From positions 1 to 40,268 of the forward strand of contig NZ_JAHCMU010000025.1 in assembly GCF_018449435.1 (NCBI RefSeq): a stretch of 40,268 nt of DNA. Direction: 5' to 3'. The position numbers were made by a program, and so were the translations under genes. Each line of letters begins with the position of its first letter. The stretch's first letter is position 1. The notes below the pieces were generated by a model. It did not search any database. It had not been told where the DNA came from and saw only the letters and a list, made by a program, of their open reading frames with translations. Positions 25,913-33,898 of the stretch are shown piece by piece. The stretch is from Flagellimonas sp. 389 (GTDB lineage: Bacteria > Bacteroidota > Bacteroidia > Flavobacteriales > Flavobacteriaceae).

Positions 25913-26947
25913 ATGGAAACAAAGAGAAGGCGTGCGAAAAGGGAACTGCAAAAAATTGCAGGGCACATTGAAGGGGAGTTGGTCAAGGAAAAGGATATTT
26001 ATCAGCTCACCCTGGATGAAGGTCAAGGAGCTGTTAAATGTATCAATTTCGATGATGGATTGTTCATCATAGAATATGATGTAAATCTGGATCGTGATGT
26101 TTATATTCCTTTGGTATCTGAAGATGATAAGTCAATATACTTTCTGTATTGTTTGGAAGGAAATTGTTTTTATGCGACACAGCGCAATAATCATTTTGTA
26201 AAACTTAATGAACTTCAGACGGCTATTATTAATATTTCTGGAGGGTTTTCAGGTGGGTTGGTGTTGAAGGCAAGGTCGAGTGTATCATTGAACTGCTTGC
26301 GGGTAGACGTTGATACCTACTTCAAAAAACATGACAAGAATACTACTGTTATTGCACAACGATTTAAGAATTTTTTGAATGAATTGAATAAAAAAAGCCA
26401 TCTGGTGCACATTGGTAAGTTGAATCTTGAGTTGGCAGATTATGTAAAAAAATTGAGCAAGGCCCGATATGCCGACAATCTATCTGAAATGCTTTATTTT
26501 GAAGGACTCTGTATACTTATATTGGCAAGTCATATCGAACAATATAAAAGTAAGAGTGACGGTAACATAAATCCTACCAAACTGATTAAGCGCGAATTGG
26601 TCCAAATTATGAAAACGGCGGAATATATACAGAACAATACAGAACAACAGTTCACCATAACCAACCTTTGTGTTAAATCTTCATTATCGGCGGCAAAACT
26701 GCAAGAGGGCTTCAAGTTTTTGTACCAGCGTACAGTTTCAGATTATATCAGGAATACCAGATTGGAAAAAGCCGAAGAATTATTGCGAAGTACTGATATG
26801 AATATTTCTGAGGTCGTATATGCTGTAGGGTTGACCAGTAGAAGCTATTTCTGTAAAATCTTCAAACAGAAATTCAAATGTAGCCCCCGTGATTTTAAGA
26901 CAAAGAATAATGTTGGATTGATACCACATAAACTGAATGAGCTATAG
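25913..26947 (+). CDS. AraC-family transcriptional regulator, paralogue 3
   Basis: 344 residues. The N-terminal domain has the shared pattern (LDEGQGAVKCINFDDGLFII then EYDVNLDRDVYI), and the C-terminal AraC helix-turn-helix reads SLSAAKLQEGFKFLYQRTVS and VVYAVGLTSRSYFCKIFKQK. The last helix has a Cys in place of the usual Ser (SYFCKIF). A TAATTTTG matching the Bacteroidota -7 box (TAnnTTTG) lies 35 bases before the ATG at 25871-25878, but no -33 box is at the right distance. It is divergent from the SRAP-like gene across about 220 bases and converges with a small membrane-protein gene. Confidence 0.9.
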   Translation: METKRRRAKRELQKIAGHIEGELVKEKDIYQLTLDEGQGAVKCINFDDGLFIIEYDVNLDRDVYIPLVSEDDKSIYFLYCLEGNCFYATQRNNHFVKLNELQTAIINISGGFSGGLVLKARSSVSLNCLRVDVDTYFKKHDKNTTVIAQRFKNFLNELNKKSHLVHIGKLNLELADYVKKLSKARYADNLSEMLYFEGLCILILASHIEQYKSKSDGNINPTKLIKRELVQIMKTAEYIQNNTEQQFTITNLCVKSSLSAAKLQEGFKFLYQRTVSDYIRNTRLEKAEELLRSTDMNISEVVYAVGLTSRSYFCKIFKQKFKCSPRDFKTKNNVGLIPHKLNEL

Positions 26948-26967
26948 CTCCCAAAAGTTGTCACATA

Positions 26968-27231
26968 TCAGTTGTACATCGGATTCCGCAATTTGAACTG
27001 TTCCATACGCTTTTTGAAATCAATGCTATCTATTGATTTCACCTCTTTTTCCAATATGTTTTCGTCCATTGGTATTGTAATGATCGCTTGATTCTTATCA
27101 CAATGGATTTTTCTTTGAGATACTTTTTTATTACTGGTTACAGTTATGTGTTTTGGCGTCAATAATATTACGTAGAGAGAGCACAGCCCAAAACCCAGAC
27201 CAATTCCTATTAAAAAACTTACAACCTCCAT
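26968..27231 (-). CDS. Small membrane-anchored protein (87 aa)
   Basis: One N-terminal transmembrane helix (VVSFLIGIGLGFGLCSLYVI, about 3-22) followed by a short soluble domain with KVSQRKIHCDKNQAII and a helical end KKRMEQFKLRNPMYN. I recognise no family. N-in or N-out topology is uncertain because the flanks are weakly charged. It converges with paralogue 3 (20 bases between stops) and has 314 bases of upstream DNA shared with the DUF2945 gene. Confidence 0.6.
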   Translation of the reverse strand: MEVVSFLIGIGLGFGLCSLYVILLTPKHITVTSNKKVSQRKIHCDKNQAIITIPMDENILEKEVKSIDSIDFKKRMEQFKLRNPMYN

Positions 27232-27545
27232 GTTTTTTTCTTCAAAATTAATTTCAACGATTCATCCCACTTGACGCATACGGATTTAAAAAGAATGCAA
27301 TCGATTTAGGTTTGGCGTTGCAATAATATTGAGGATTTAAAATTGCTCTAGCTATAAAGCTACAATAGGATACTATAATCGCGATGAAGGACATTATTAA
27401 ATGGATTGCATTCAAACAATTGTTTTAAAAAATAAATCTTGCAGTAGGTAAAAATCCATTTTAAATAGTTAATTGATTATCCCCAAAAGAAACCTCTCGC
27501 CACACTTCACATAAATATAGTGCGAGAGGTTTTAATTTTATTAGC
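27232..27545. other. Divergent intergenic region with a terminator-like hairpin
   Basis: 314 bases between the 87-residue membrane protein and the DUF2945 gene. The only structure I see is the hairpin at 27490-27533, just before the DUF2945 start. An ATG at 27384 gives just 14 codons and is probably meaningless. Promoters for both flanking genes must lie here, but none is clear. Confidence 0.45.
27490..27533 (+). promoter_or_regulatory. Terminator-like hairpin immediately upstream of the DUF2945 gene
   Basis: AAACCTCTCG pairs perfectly with CGAGAGGTTT; a bulge and a further CACT/AGTG pairing extend the stem below a roughly 12-base loop. It is followed by TTTTAATTTTATT. The ATG of the DUF2945 gene is only 13 bases after it. 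No plus-strand gene ends nearby (the nearest stop is more than 540 bases upstream), so it may be a leader attenuator or RNA-stability element, or a relic. Confidence 0.5.
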
Positions 27546-27758
27546 ATGATACGAAAAGGAACATCGGTCAAATGGAAATGGGGCAACGGTTATGCCTCAG
27601 GTAAGGTTATTGAGACCCACAACTCAAAAGTTTCAAAAACCATAAAGGGCAGCGAGGTGGTTCGTAATGGCGAAGAAGGTAACAAAGCCCTTTACATCGC
27701 ACAAGAGGGTGGTGACCATGTTTTAAAATTGGAAAGCGAAGTAGAGCGCCAAAAATAG
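27546..27758 (+). CDS. DUF2945 / HVA1-type Tudor-like domain protein (70 aa)
   Basis: The entire protein is one small SH3/Tudor-like domain: IRKGTSVKWKWGNGYASGKV, then ETHNSKVSKTIKGSEVVRNG and ALYIAQEGGDHVLKLESEV. The KGTxVxWxWGxGxAxGxV opening and the GSEVxRNG(E)xxNxAxxI centre are the DUF2945 (hypervirulence-associated TUDOR) signature. Its biochemical role is unknown; bacterial copies are often near stress genes. Monocistronic, converging with mscS, with the unusual hairpin in its leader. Confidence 0.88.
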   Translation: MIRKGTSVKWKWGNGYASGKVIETHNSKVSKTIKGSEVVRNGEEGNKALYIAQEGGDHVLKLESEVERQK

Positions 27759-27827
27759 TGCGTTTTCCGTCATTTAGTGCCCATTAGGCTAAAAGCCTCA
27801 TTTGGACTACTATTATGTAATTGAAAT

Positions 27828-28706
27828 TTATTCATAGTTTTCTATCTTTAATGGCTTAGGCATATGCAAGGTTCGAATAGGGAAGGGAATTTCAATATTG
27901 TTCTTGTCAAAAACAGCCTTAATCTTGATCATGGCTTCTGTCTTGGCCTTGGCAACTTCAAGTGCTGAAGTGGAATTAATCCAGAACCGGGTTTCAAAAT
28001 TAATGGAACTATCGCCAAACTCACGATAAAGAAAAAGGATATCGTCTTTTTTCTCCACTGCCTCAAAGTTTTCTACAATGGTCTTTTTGACTAAGTTCCG
28101 CACATGCTCCAAATCAGAATCATAAGCCACACCACATTTTAAAATAACCCTAGATTGGGCAGTTTTTGAATAATTCTTAATTGGGTTCTCAATCACCATT
28201 TTATTGGGTATAAAAACCAGGTTGTTATCGATTTGTTTGATAGTGACCACCCTTAGGTCAATATCGACCACTTCGCCTTCATAGTCATTGGTCTCTATCC
28301 AATCACCGAACTTTATTTGCTTAACATATGAAAGTAGGATGCCCGAATATGTATTGGCAAGCGCACCCTGTAAGGCTAAACCCACTGCAAGGCCTGCAAC
28401 CCCAGCACCTGCCAAAATGGTATTTAATGCCTTACCTAGATTTAAAATACCAAGAACTAAAAATAGACCGATCAAAATAGTGGCAATGGCCACTATTTTT
28501 GAAAGCAATTGTTTCATACTTTCTTGCAATGATGTTCTATTGGCAAGTTTATAGGCAATTTTCTTAACATATCGTGAAATCAATATGGCGATTACAAAGA
28601 CGAGAATGGCCAGAATAATATTCGGAAGGTTAACAACGAAGGTGTTAAGCCATCCGTCCAATTTGTTCCACATATCTGATAGTGCATTTTCAAATTCGTT
28701 TTTCAT
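27828..28706 (-). CDS. Small-conductance mechanosensitive channel, MscS family
   Basis: 292 residues, typical for MscS. Three N-terminal transmembrane segments (LPNIILAILVFVIAILISRY; IVAIATILIGLFLVLGIL; the pore helix) with the pore-lining glycine-alanine-rich sequence TILAGAGVAGLAVGLALQGA, then the beta domain with IKFGDWIETNDYEGEVVDID and VFIPNKMVIENPIKNYS, and the C-terminal cage. The channel opens under membrane tension to release osmolytes in hypo-osmotic shock. Single-gene unit; a hairpin upstream (28746-28775) ends the preceding gene. Confidence 0.95.
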   Translation of the reverse strand: MKNEFENALSDMWNKLDGWLNTFVVNLPNIILAILVFVIAILISRYVKKIAYKLANRTSLQESMKQLLSKIVAIATILIGLFLVLGILNLGKALNTILAGAGVAGLAVGLALQGALANTYSGILLSYVKQIKFGDWIETNDYEGEVVDIDLRVVTIKQIDNNLVFIPNKMVIENPIKNYSKTAQSRVILKCGVAYDSDLEHVRNLVKKTIVENFEAVEKKDDILFLYREFGDSSINFETRFWINSTSALEVAKAKTEAMIKIKAVFDKNNIEIPFPIRTLHMPKPLKIENYE

Positions 28707-28745
28707 GGTGTTATTATTATGAATATGTATTTTCTGTGTATTACA

Positions 28746-28775
28746 AAATGGCCCCTATTTGAGTAGGGGCCATTT
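28746..28775 (-). terminator. Terminator of the 192-residue lipoprotein gene
   Basis: A perfect 12-base-pair stem (AAATGGCCCCTA with TAGGGGCCATTT) and six-base loop, followed on the minus strand by TTTTG. It lies 31 bases downstream of the lipoprotein gene and upstream of mscS. Confidence 0.8.
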
Positions 28776-28806
28776 CAAAAAACCAAACAAACCAACCGAT
28801 CTATGA

Positions 28807-29385
28807 TTACTGATAGATTACAGTATAGCCATCAATTTTGTTTTTCAATTCTTCCATACTCTTTACGTACTTATACCTCATGTTAAAAACACGGTCAGGT
28901 CTCTCACCGACGATATAATATTTTACGTTAAGGTCAGGTGCATTCAAGGTAACTTGGTCAGAGATACGCATTTTTTTGTCGCTAATGGCTGTCTCTGTTT
29001 TCTCAAGTTTTGATATAACATAAAGATTGTTCTCTTTCGCCCAGATTTCTTCAATATCAATTTCATGCTCAAAATCAGATACTTCAGCCTCAACCACAAT
29101 GGTCTGTTCTTCTGCATTTCCATATTTGTCATCTGGCATGTCGATATCGATGTAGGGCACTTCAACTTCCTCTTCTTCCATTACAATAACCACTTTCGGT
29201 ATCTCCACGGTTTTTGTGGTGGTGCCAATATTGACATCTGCCCAGGCAATGTCATATTCTGGTAGTTCTCCAGCTTCGGTTTCTACATCAATATCAACAG
29301 TAGGCAGTTCACCCTCTTTTTTCTTCTCAATGTTGCAAGCAAACAATAAGCTGGCAACACCCAATACACATATTATTTTTTTCAT
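28807..29385 (-). CDS. Acidic lipoprotein of unknown function (192 aa)
   Basis: The signal peptide has a lipobox (KKIICVLGVASLLFAC, Cys at 17). The first 110 mature residues are very rich in Glu, Asp and Val with a repeated V-[DE]-[IV]-[DE] pattern (DIDVETEAGELPEYDIAWAD, VPYIDIDMPDD), which may bind divalent cations or form an extended acidic stalk. The last 80 residues (LYVISKLEKTETAISDKKMR; KYYIVGERPDRVFNMRYKYV) look like a folded domain I do not recognise. Monocistronic: promoter shared with the divergent flavodoxin-fold gene, terminator at 28746-28775. Confidence 0.7.
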   Translation of the reverse strand: MKKIICVLGVASLLFACNIEKKKEGELPTVDIDVETEAGELPEYDIAWADVNIGTTTKTVEIPKVVIVMEEEEVEVPYIDIDMPDDKYGNAEEQTIVVEAEVSDFEHEIDIEEIWAKENNLYVISKLEKTETAISDKKMRISDQVTLNAPDLNVKYYIVGERPDRVFNMRYKYVKSMEELKNKIDGYTVIYQ

Positions 29386-29552
29386 GTCTCTATATTTTTT
29401 GTTTGATGCAAAACTAATGGGGTAACTGTCAAAATATGTGCTTGAACCATGTAATCATTATCGCAAATGATCATTAGTAAATGAGATAATTATTAATTCG
29501 AAAAAGTCAAGGTCTGAGATAGTTTTTTAACATTTTTACCCTTAAAAATAGT

Positions 29553-30260
29553 ATGGAAAAACAATTCTCTGAACTAAAGGCATTGTATATCAACTGTACC
29601 TTGAAGAAAAGTTCAAAACAAAGCCATACTGAAGGACTGATGCAGGTTTCCATGGATATCATGCAGAAAGAAGGTGTTGATGTGGATTACTTACGATTGG
29701 TCGATTATGAGATTCCTCCTGGATTGATACCGGATATGACAGAAGAAGATTTTAAAAAAGACGATTGGCCCACCCTTTACGAAAAGGTGAAAAAGGCCGA
29801 TATTTTACTTGTTGGTACGCCTATTTGGTTGGGCGAACGCTCATCAATTGCCACAAGGTTGATTGAACGCTTATACGGTATGAGTGCCAAAACCAATGAA
29901 AAAGGACAATATAATTATTACGGTAAAGTAGGCGGATGTATCGTTACTGGAAACGAAGATGGTATAAAGCACTGTGCAATGGGCATTTTATATGCGCTAC
30001 AGCATTTGGGATACAGTATACCTCCACAGGCTGATAGTGGATGGATAGGTGAGGCAGGTCCCGGACCCAGTTATCTTGATGAGTCTTCGAATGCAAAGAA
30101 CAATGAGTTTACCAACCGAAACACTACCTTTATGACCTATAACCTATTGCATTTGGCCAGAATGTTAAAAACCAATGATGGTTATCCGGCCTACGGCAAT
30201 TCAAGGGATGAATGGGATGATGGCACCCGTTGGAACTTTGAAAATCCCGAATATAGATAG
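29553..30260 (+). CDS. Flavodoxin-fold NAD(P)H-dependent FMN reductase-like protein
   Basis: 235 residues. The N-terminal strand and phosphate-binding loop (LKALYINCTLKKSSKQSHTE) and the middle FMN-binding loop (DILLVGTPIWLGERSSIATR, about 85-104) are as in the NADPH-dependent FMN reductase/WrbA group, with VGGCIVTGNEDGIKH for the third loop. The C-terminal 60 residues (FTNRNTTFMTYNLLHLARML) are an extension seen in bacterial flavodoxin-family proteins of unknown partner. The next gene's ATG directly follows its stop (30260/30261), so the two are translationally linked. Confidence 0.85.
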   Translation: MEKQFSELKALYINCTLKKSSKQSHTEGLMQVSMDIMQKEGVDVDYLRLVDYEIPPGLIPDMTEEDFKKDDWPTLYEKVKKADILLVGTPIWLGERSSIATRLIERLYGMSAKTNEKGQYNYYGKVGGCIVTGNEDGIKHCAMGILYALQHLGYSIPPQADSGWIGEAGPGPSYLDESSNAKNNEFTNRNTTFMTYNLLHLARMLKTNDGYPAYGNSRDEWDDGTRWNFENPEYR

Positions 30261-30860
30261 ATGAAAGCAGAACCGACATTGATTTGCATACCCGATATTA
30301 GCGGATTTACCGAGTTCATGAGTGATGTGGATTTCGAGTTGACCTCAAAAGTCATTCCCTCATTGTTGAACAAGGTAATATATTCCAACACCATAAATTT
30401 GAAAGTATCCGAAATTGAGGGTGACGCCGTGCTTTTCTATCGTCATGGTGAACTTCCGAGTATATCGGAACTGATTTCGCAATGCAAACGCTTCTATATC
30501 AAATTCTACGAACAACTTACTACATTGAAGGCAAATTATGGTGCCCATGAAAGTGCGCACAAAATACCCGATATCTTAGGCCTCAAAATAGTTTTACACT
30601 ACGGCGATGAGATAACATCGGCACAAGTGGGCAATCGTATCAAATTATTGGGCGAAGACATTATAGTAGCCCATCGACTTTTAAAAAATAGCATAAAAGA
30701 GGATGAGTATCTGTTAATAAGTGATGCCTTGGTCGAACAATATCATAAAAAGAAAATGAATAATGAGTTCGACTGGGCCGTTTTGAAACAGGGCAGTACT
30801 TACTATGAACATTTAGGAGAACTCAAATATCAATACATACCCCTTTCCCCGTTGGTCTAG
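30261..30860 (+). CDS. DUF2652 protein with class III nucleotide-cyclase-like fold
   Basis: 199 residues. The sequence has the skeleton of a class III nucleotidyl cyclase: CIPDISGFTEFM (Asp12 where cyclases have the first metal Asp), EIEGDAVLFY (Asp55, second metal Asp), LKIVLHYGD, and LLGEDIIVAHRLLKN (Arg139 where cyclases have the transition-state Arg). The Asn four residues before that Arg in cyclases is Ile135 here, and no clear base-selecting Lys is seen. DUF2652 function is unknown; it may be an active cyclase with unusual specificity, a binding protein, or inactive. It starts on the base after the flavodoxin-fold gene's stop, a tight two-gene operon. Confidence 0.75.
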   Translation: MKAEPTLICIPDISGFTEFMSDVDFELTSKVIPSLLNKVIYSNTINLKVSEIEGDAVLFYRHGELPSISELISQCKRFYIKFYEQLTTLKANYGAHESAHKIPDILGLKIVLHYGDEITSAQVGNRIKLLGEDIIVAHRLLKNSIKEDEYLLISDALVEQYHKKKMNNEFDWAVLKQGSTYYEHLGELKYQYIPLSPLV

Positions 30861-30976
30861 CATATTTTCTTCAAATCAGTCAAGTATTATTGCATTTAAA
30901 CAAATCTTATCCGTAAGCTCAGGCTATTTTTGTACTGTATTTAATAACAGATATTTATAACATAAAAATAATCAGG

Positions 30977-31447
30977 ATGAAAAGTTTAAAAAAAGTATTG
31001 ATGCTGACGGCCTTTGTGGCCACAACAGCTGGTTTTGCACAAATGAGCAAAAACGGAAAAATGAATACCTCTACGTCCACGACGACCAATATTACGATTC
31101 AAGGTAAAGAATATCCCGTCGAGGTCATGGCTTATGAGAACCGTAACTATGAAATGAAGTTTGATAAAGCTGATAAGGGAAAGGTAGACCAAGATAGAAC
31201 TTCTGCTGTAGCCAAGGTGACCAAATTGATTCATTTAAAGAGTGATAATGACAAATTGAACGATCAGTTTATCGTCTTACGCTACGATAGGCAGGTAACG
31301 GACACTTTCAAGGTTCACCCAATAGGGAATGGGTTTGAAGTTACGGTAGATGACAATGCGGTGCGCTATGTGTTCAACGAAGGAAAGTACCATGTGGATA
31401 CTGCTGACAATGATTTTTTCATTGTGGAAGAATTTTCAGCACAATAA
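30977..31447 (+). CDS. Small secreted or periplasmic protein of unknown function
   Basis: 156 residues with a signal peptide (KKVLMLTAFVATTAGFAQ, cleavage after the alanine). The mature protein is hydrophilic and strand-rich (TTTNITIQGKEYPVEVMAYE, IVLRYDRQVTDTFKVHPIGN, GFEVTVDDNAVRYVF) and I recognise no domain. A TATTTTTG matching the -7 box TAnnTTTG lies 45 bases before the ATG (30925-30932), without a well placed -33 box. It is followed 22 bases later by a good terminator, so it is a single-gene unit. Confidence 0.7.
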   Translation: MKSLKKVLMLTAFVATTAGFAQMSKNGKMNTSTSTTTNITIQGKEYPVEVMAYENRNYEMKFDKADKGKVDQDRTSAVAKVTKLIHLKSDNDKLNDQFIVLRYDRQVTDTFKVHPIGNGFEVTVDDNAVRYVFNEGKYHVDTADNDFFIVEEFSAQ

Positions 31448-31468
31448 ATAGCCCTTATTTTTTGATTT

Positions 31469-31499
31469 AAAAGTCCACTTTGTTAAGAGGACTTTTTTT
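31469..31499 (+). terminator. Terminator after the secreted-protein gene
   Basis: AAAAGTCC pairs with GGACTTTT around a 12-base loop and is followed by a seven-T run. It also shows that a gene start upstream of it at 31480 for the next AraC regulator would be wrong; the ATG at 31582 is better. Confidence 0.8.
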
Positions 31500-31581
31500 G
31501 TTTAAAAAAGTTCATTCCAAATTGAACAAATTTGTAATTTTAATGCACGTTTGTATAAATTCATTAAATCTAAATTTGGGT

Positions 31582-32619
31582 ATGATTACGATTAGAATAG
31601 ATGCAAAAGATACCGCAGGGACTGTAGCACAGATACAACAGGAACTCGGTGGGCAAATTATTGAGAGATGGGGAGAATACACGCTTTCCATTGATAATGA
31701 TTTGGCAAAAGGAAATATCAAATTCATAACCTTTGATTGGGGTGTTTCTCTTTTGGAATATGACCTGACTTTTTTTGATGAGGTAACTTTGATCATGGAT
31801 GCCTCGCAATTCAATCCCATTCATTTTGCGTATTGCATGGAAGGGTATTGTGGGCACAAATTTGGGTACCAAAGTGATGAGGAAATTCGCATTTTGGAAC
31901 AGTTTCAATCGGTCATTATCACCAGCAGGGATGGTGGATACAACTATGGATACTTTCCGAAAGACATTAAGTTGCGAATCAATGTCATCCAAATCAGCCG
32001 AAAACCGTTTATCAGAAAGCGTTTGAACCACGGGGAAGAATTAAACAAGCAGCTGTACCGTGTTTTTCTGGATACAGATCATGAAAAGGTGTTTTCCTAT
32101 TTTGGGACATACAACCTAAAACTGGCAGATAGGATAGGGGCCATTAGCAAGGTAAAAGGAAAGGGAATGATACGGATTATGCAGATTCAAGGCCTGATCT
32201 ACCAAATTTTATCCATGCACATGCTGCAACATAATAGAGAAGTCAATAACAAGCCATTGCCCACAACCTTGTTAAAAAGGGAATTGAAACTGATTCGGGA
32301 TTGCGCGAAAAAAATTGAGAAGAATATCTCAACCAATTATACGCTCGAATCAATATCGTTGGAGACTGGATTGACCCAAGCCAAATTGCAGGAAGGTTTC
32401 AAACTGTTGTACAGTCAAACAGTTACCGAATTTATAAGAAATGCTAGGCTAGAGGTAGCACGTGACATGATAAGTAATACCGAATTAAGTATTTCTGAAA
32501 TAGTATATTCCATCGGTTTCAGTAGCCGAAGTTATTTCTCTAAAATTTTTAAAGAGAAATATGGTATAAGCCCAAGCGAATTTAAAAAGAACAAGATGTT
32601 GCTTTCGGCTGTCGCCTAA
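31582..32619 (+). CDS. AraC-family transcriptional regulator, paralogue 4
   Basis: 345 residues from the ATG at 31582, which matches the length and N-terminus of the other three copies; the longer frame from 31480 begins inside a terminator. N-terminal motif: IERWGEYTLSIDNDLAKGNI, KFITFDWGVSLLEYDL. C-terminal AraC double helix-turn-helix: LTQAKLQEGFKLLYSQTVTE and IVYSIGFSSRSYFSKIFKEK. A TAAATTTG (31571-31578) with TTTG 17 bases upstream resembles a Bacteroidota promoter, but it is only four bases before the ATG, so it would give an almost leaderless transcript. It converges with the YtxH operon, stops six bases apart. Confidence 0.88.
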   Translation: MITIRIDAKDTAGTVAQIQQELGGQIIERWGEYTLSIDNDLAKGNIKFITFDWGVSLLEYDLTFFDEVTLIMDASQFNPIHFAYCMEGYCGHKFGYQSDEEIRILEQFQSVIITSRDGGYNYGYFPKDIKLRINVIQISRKPFIRKRLNHGEELNKQLYRVFLDTDHEKVFSYFGTYNLKLADRIGAISKVKGKGMIRIMQIQGLIYQILSMHMLQHNREVNNKPLPTTLLKRELKLIRDCAKKIEKNISTNYTLESISLETGLTQAKLQEGFKLLYSQTVTEFIRNARLEVARDMISNTELSISEIVYSIGFSSRSYFSKIFKEKYGISPSEFKKNKMLLSAVA

Positions 32620-32625
32620 AATTTT

Positions 32626-32832
32626 TTACTTGAAAATCTTTTTAAAAAGGTAGGCAACGATTATTTTTTTGAAGGGGCCAATTACCTTGCTCACTAAATT
32701 GAGTGGTTGCACGGCTTCGTGGAAATTTTCTTTGTTGCTACGAATCATTTCATAACTGATCTCTTTTTTAAGGCGAAGTATCTTCAACTCTTGACGTATA
32801 TCGTTCAGTGATATAAATTCATTGTTAGTCAT
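32626..32832 (-). CDS. Small protein, third gene of the YtxH/holin-like operon (68 aa)
   Basis: Reads TNNEFISLNDIRQELKILRL, then KKEISYEMIRSNKENFHEAV and a hydrophobic end LVSKVIGPFKKIIVAYLFKK. The first half is helical and charged and the last 20 residues could associate with the membrane. Its start overlaps the end of the holin-like gene by eight bases, so it is translationally coupled. The gene order YtxH, holin-like, small protein recurs in flavobacteria; the function of this member is unknown. Confidence 0.72.
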   Translation of the reverse strand: MTNNEFISLNDIRQELKILRLKKEISYEMIRSNKENFHEAVQPLNLVSKVIGPFKKIIVAYLFKKIFK

Positions 32833-33178
32833 CGTTCAAAATGGTTTTGGAAAGCCTGGTAATGATCATGCGCTCAATTTTTTTTCTAGATAAAAATACA
32901 AGAAATAGGGCAAAGAAATAGAAGAGTCCAACGAGCAAAAAACCTAAAGATAGGCTCCCAAAAACCTCACCCATGAAAAGTGCAAGGGAAATGGATAATA
33001 GCAAGACCATGGCCAACCCCATCTCGGTCATTATCCCTATTTGAACAGTACTTGTACTGAGTTCAGCAGTATGCAGAAACAGCTTTAGTTTATAATACTC
33101 CCAAGAATTTTTTGCATATTCTTGGGAGTTGTCCAATGAGGCCGAGGTCAGCTCACTTATGTTTTTTATCGTACTCAT
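32825..33178 (-). CDS. Putative phage-holin-family membrane protein (Actinobacteriophage holin 6 / DUF1469-like)
   Basis: 117 residues with a hydrophilic N-terminal helix (NSWEYYKLKLFLHTAELSTS) and two long transmembrane segments (IGIMTEMGLAMVLLLSISLA; LSLGFLLVGLFYFFALFLVF), then a basic tail. The layout fits the holin-like superfamily widely found in Bacteroidota and Actinobacteria; the holin name is historical and there is no sign of a prophage here. It overlaps the YtxH gene upstream by four bases (ATGA) and the small gene downstream by eight. Confidence 0.75.
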   Translation of the reverse strand: MSTIKNISELTSASLDNSQEYAKNSWEYYKLKLFLHTAELSTSTVQIGIMTEMGLAMVLLLSISLALFMGEVFGSLSLGFLLVGLFYFFALFLVFLSRKKIERMIITRLSKTILNDD

Positions 33179-33507
33179 GAACTGGTTCTCAGTTTTCTGT
33201 TTTTAGCCTTCAAATCTTTCAACTTGCTTTCCAATGCCGTGATAACGTCTTCGGTTTTGTAACTGGCAGAAGTTAACATGGTATCCATTTGCTGTTCTAG
33301 AGATTCTTTTTTACCTGAAATTATTTCAGCAACCTGTTCTTTGATTTCAGTTGATTTAGTACCAACATCATCAATCAAGGCATTTGACTGATCTTTCAGT
33401 TTCTTTCTCGTGTTCGTGCCCTTATCCGGGGCAAATAAAATCCCGACCACCGCGCCGATCGCCGTGCCCGCAAGTATTCCTAAAATTGTATTACTGCTAT
33501 CGCTCAT
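33175..33507 (-). CDS. YtxH-domain protein
   Basis: 110 residues. The N-terminus is the YtxH signature: a short membrane helix ILGILAGTAIGAVVGILFAP followed by DKGTNTRKKLKDQSN, then a long coiled helix (KEQVAEIISGKKESLEQQMD; ESKLKDLKAKNRKL). YtxH proteins are general-stress proteins of Firmicutes and Bacteroidota with no known biochemical role. First gene of a three-gene overlapping operon; its promoter lies in 33508-33674, shared with a divergent small membrane protein. Confidence 0.88.
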   Translation of the reverse strand: MSDSSNTILGILAGTAIGAVVGILFAPDKGTNTRKKLKDQSNALIDDVGTKSTEIKEQVAEIISGKKESLEQQMDTMLTSASYKTEDVITALESKLKDLKAKNRKLRTSS

Positions 33508-33674
33508 AATTTTTGTTTTTTACAAAATTAAGGCTATGGTTCTGTGACCATTAGCGCTATCTCTATAAATATTAACTGAAATCAAAATATCAAATGCGTT
33601 AAACATAAAATCGTTTACACAAGCCATACAGAGACTATTCAAATAACTTGCTGCACAACTTAAAAAGAGAAATT

Positions 33675-33839
33675 ATGAAACAGGGAGAAGAAAAAACTCA
33701 ATTTATAAAAGAAGAAGAAAATGAAACGAGAAAGTACATCTTTCAAAAAAATACAAAAACAAAAACCGCCTTCTATTTTGTGCTCACAGTATTGATACTG
33801 CTGGCTCTTGTGGTCTCTATCACTGGATTTGAATTGTAA
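33675..33839 (+). CDS. Small single-pass membrane protein (54 aa)
   Basis: From the ATG at 33675 (an earlier in-frame ATG at 33648 would add nine residues): a charged N-terminal half (KQGEEKTQFIKEEENETRKY) and one C-terminal transmembrane helix (AFYFVLTVLILLALVVSITG). Family unknown. Divergent from the YtxH operon and followed 59 bases later by the large envelope-protein gene. Confidence 0.55.
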   Translation: MKQGEEKTQFIKEEENETRKYIFQKNTKTKTAFYFVLTVLILLALVVSITGFEL

Positions 33840-33898
33840 TCGGGTTGGGTGCGCAAACCAAAGAAAATTGATTATCAACAGTATTTAAATCAATATAA

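Noticed and set aside
27766..27800. Small inverted repeat AGGCT/AGCCT after the DUF2945 gene as a terminator
   Set aside because: The stem is only five pairs and no T run follows on either strand.
31571..31578. TAAATTTG with TTTG 17 bases upstream as a promoter for paralogue 4
   Set aside because: It lies only four bases before the ATG, which would make the transcript nearly leaderless or cut the start codon; no independent support.
32825..33178. Holin-like gene as evidence of a prophage
   Set aside because: No capsid, tail, portal, endolysin or terminase genes are present; this family is common in bacterial chromosomes next to YtxH.
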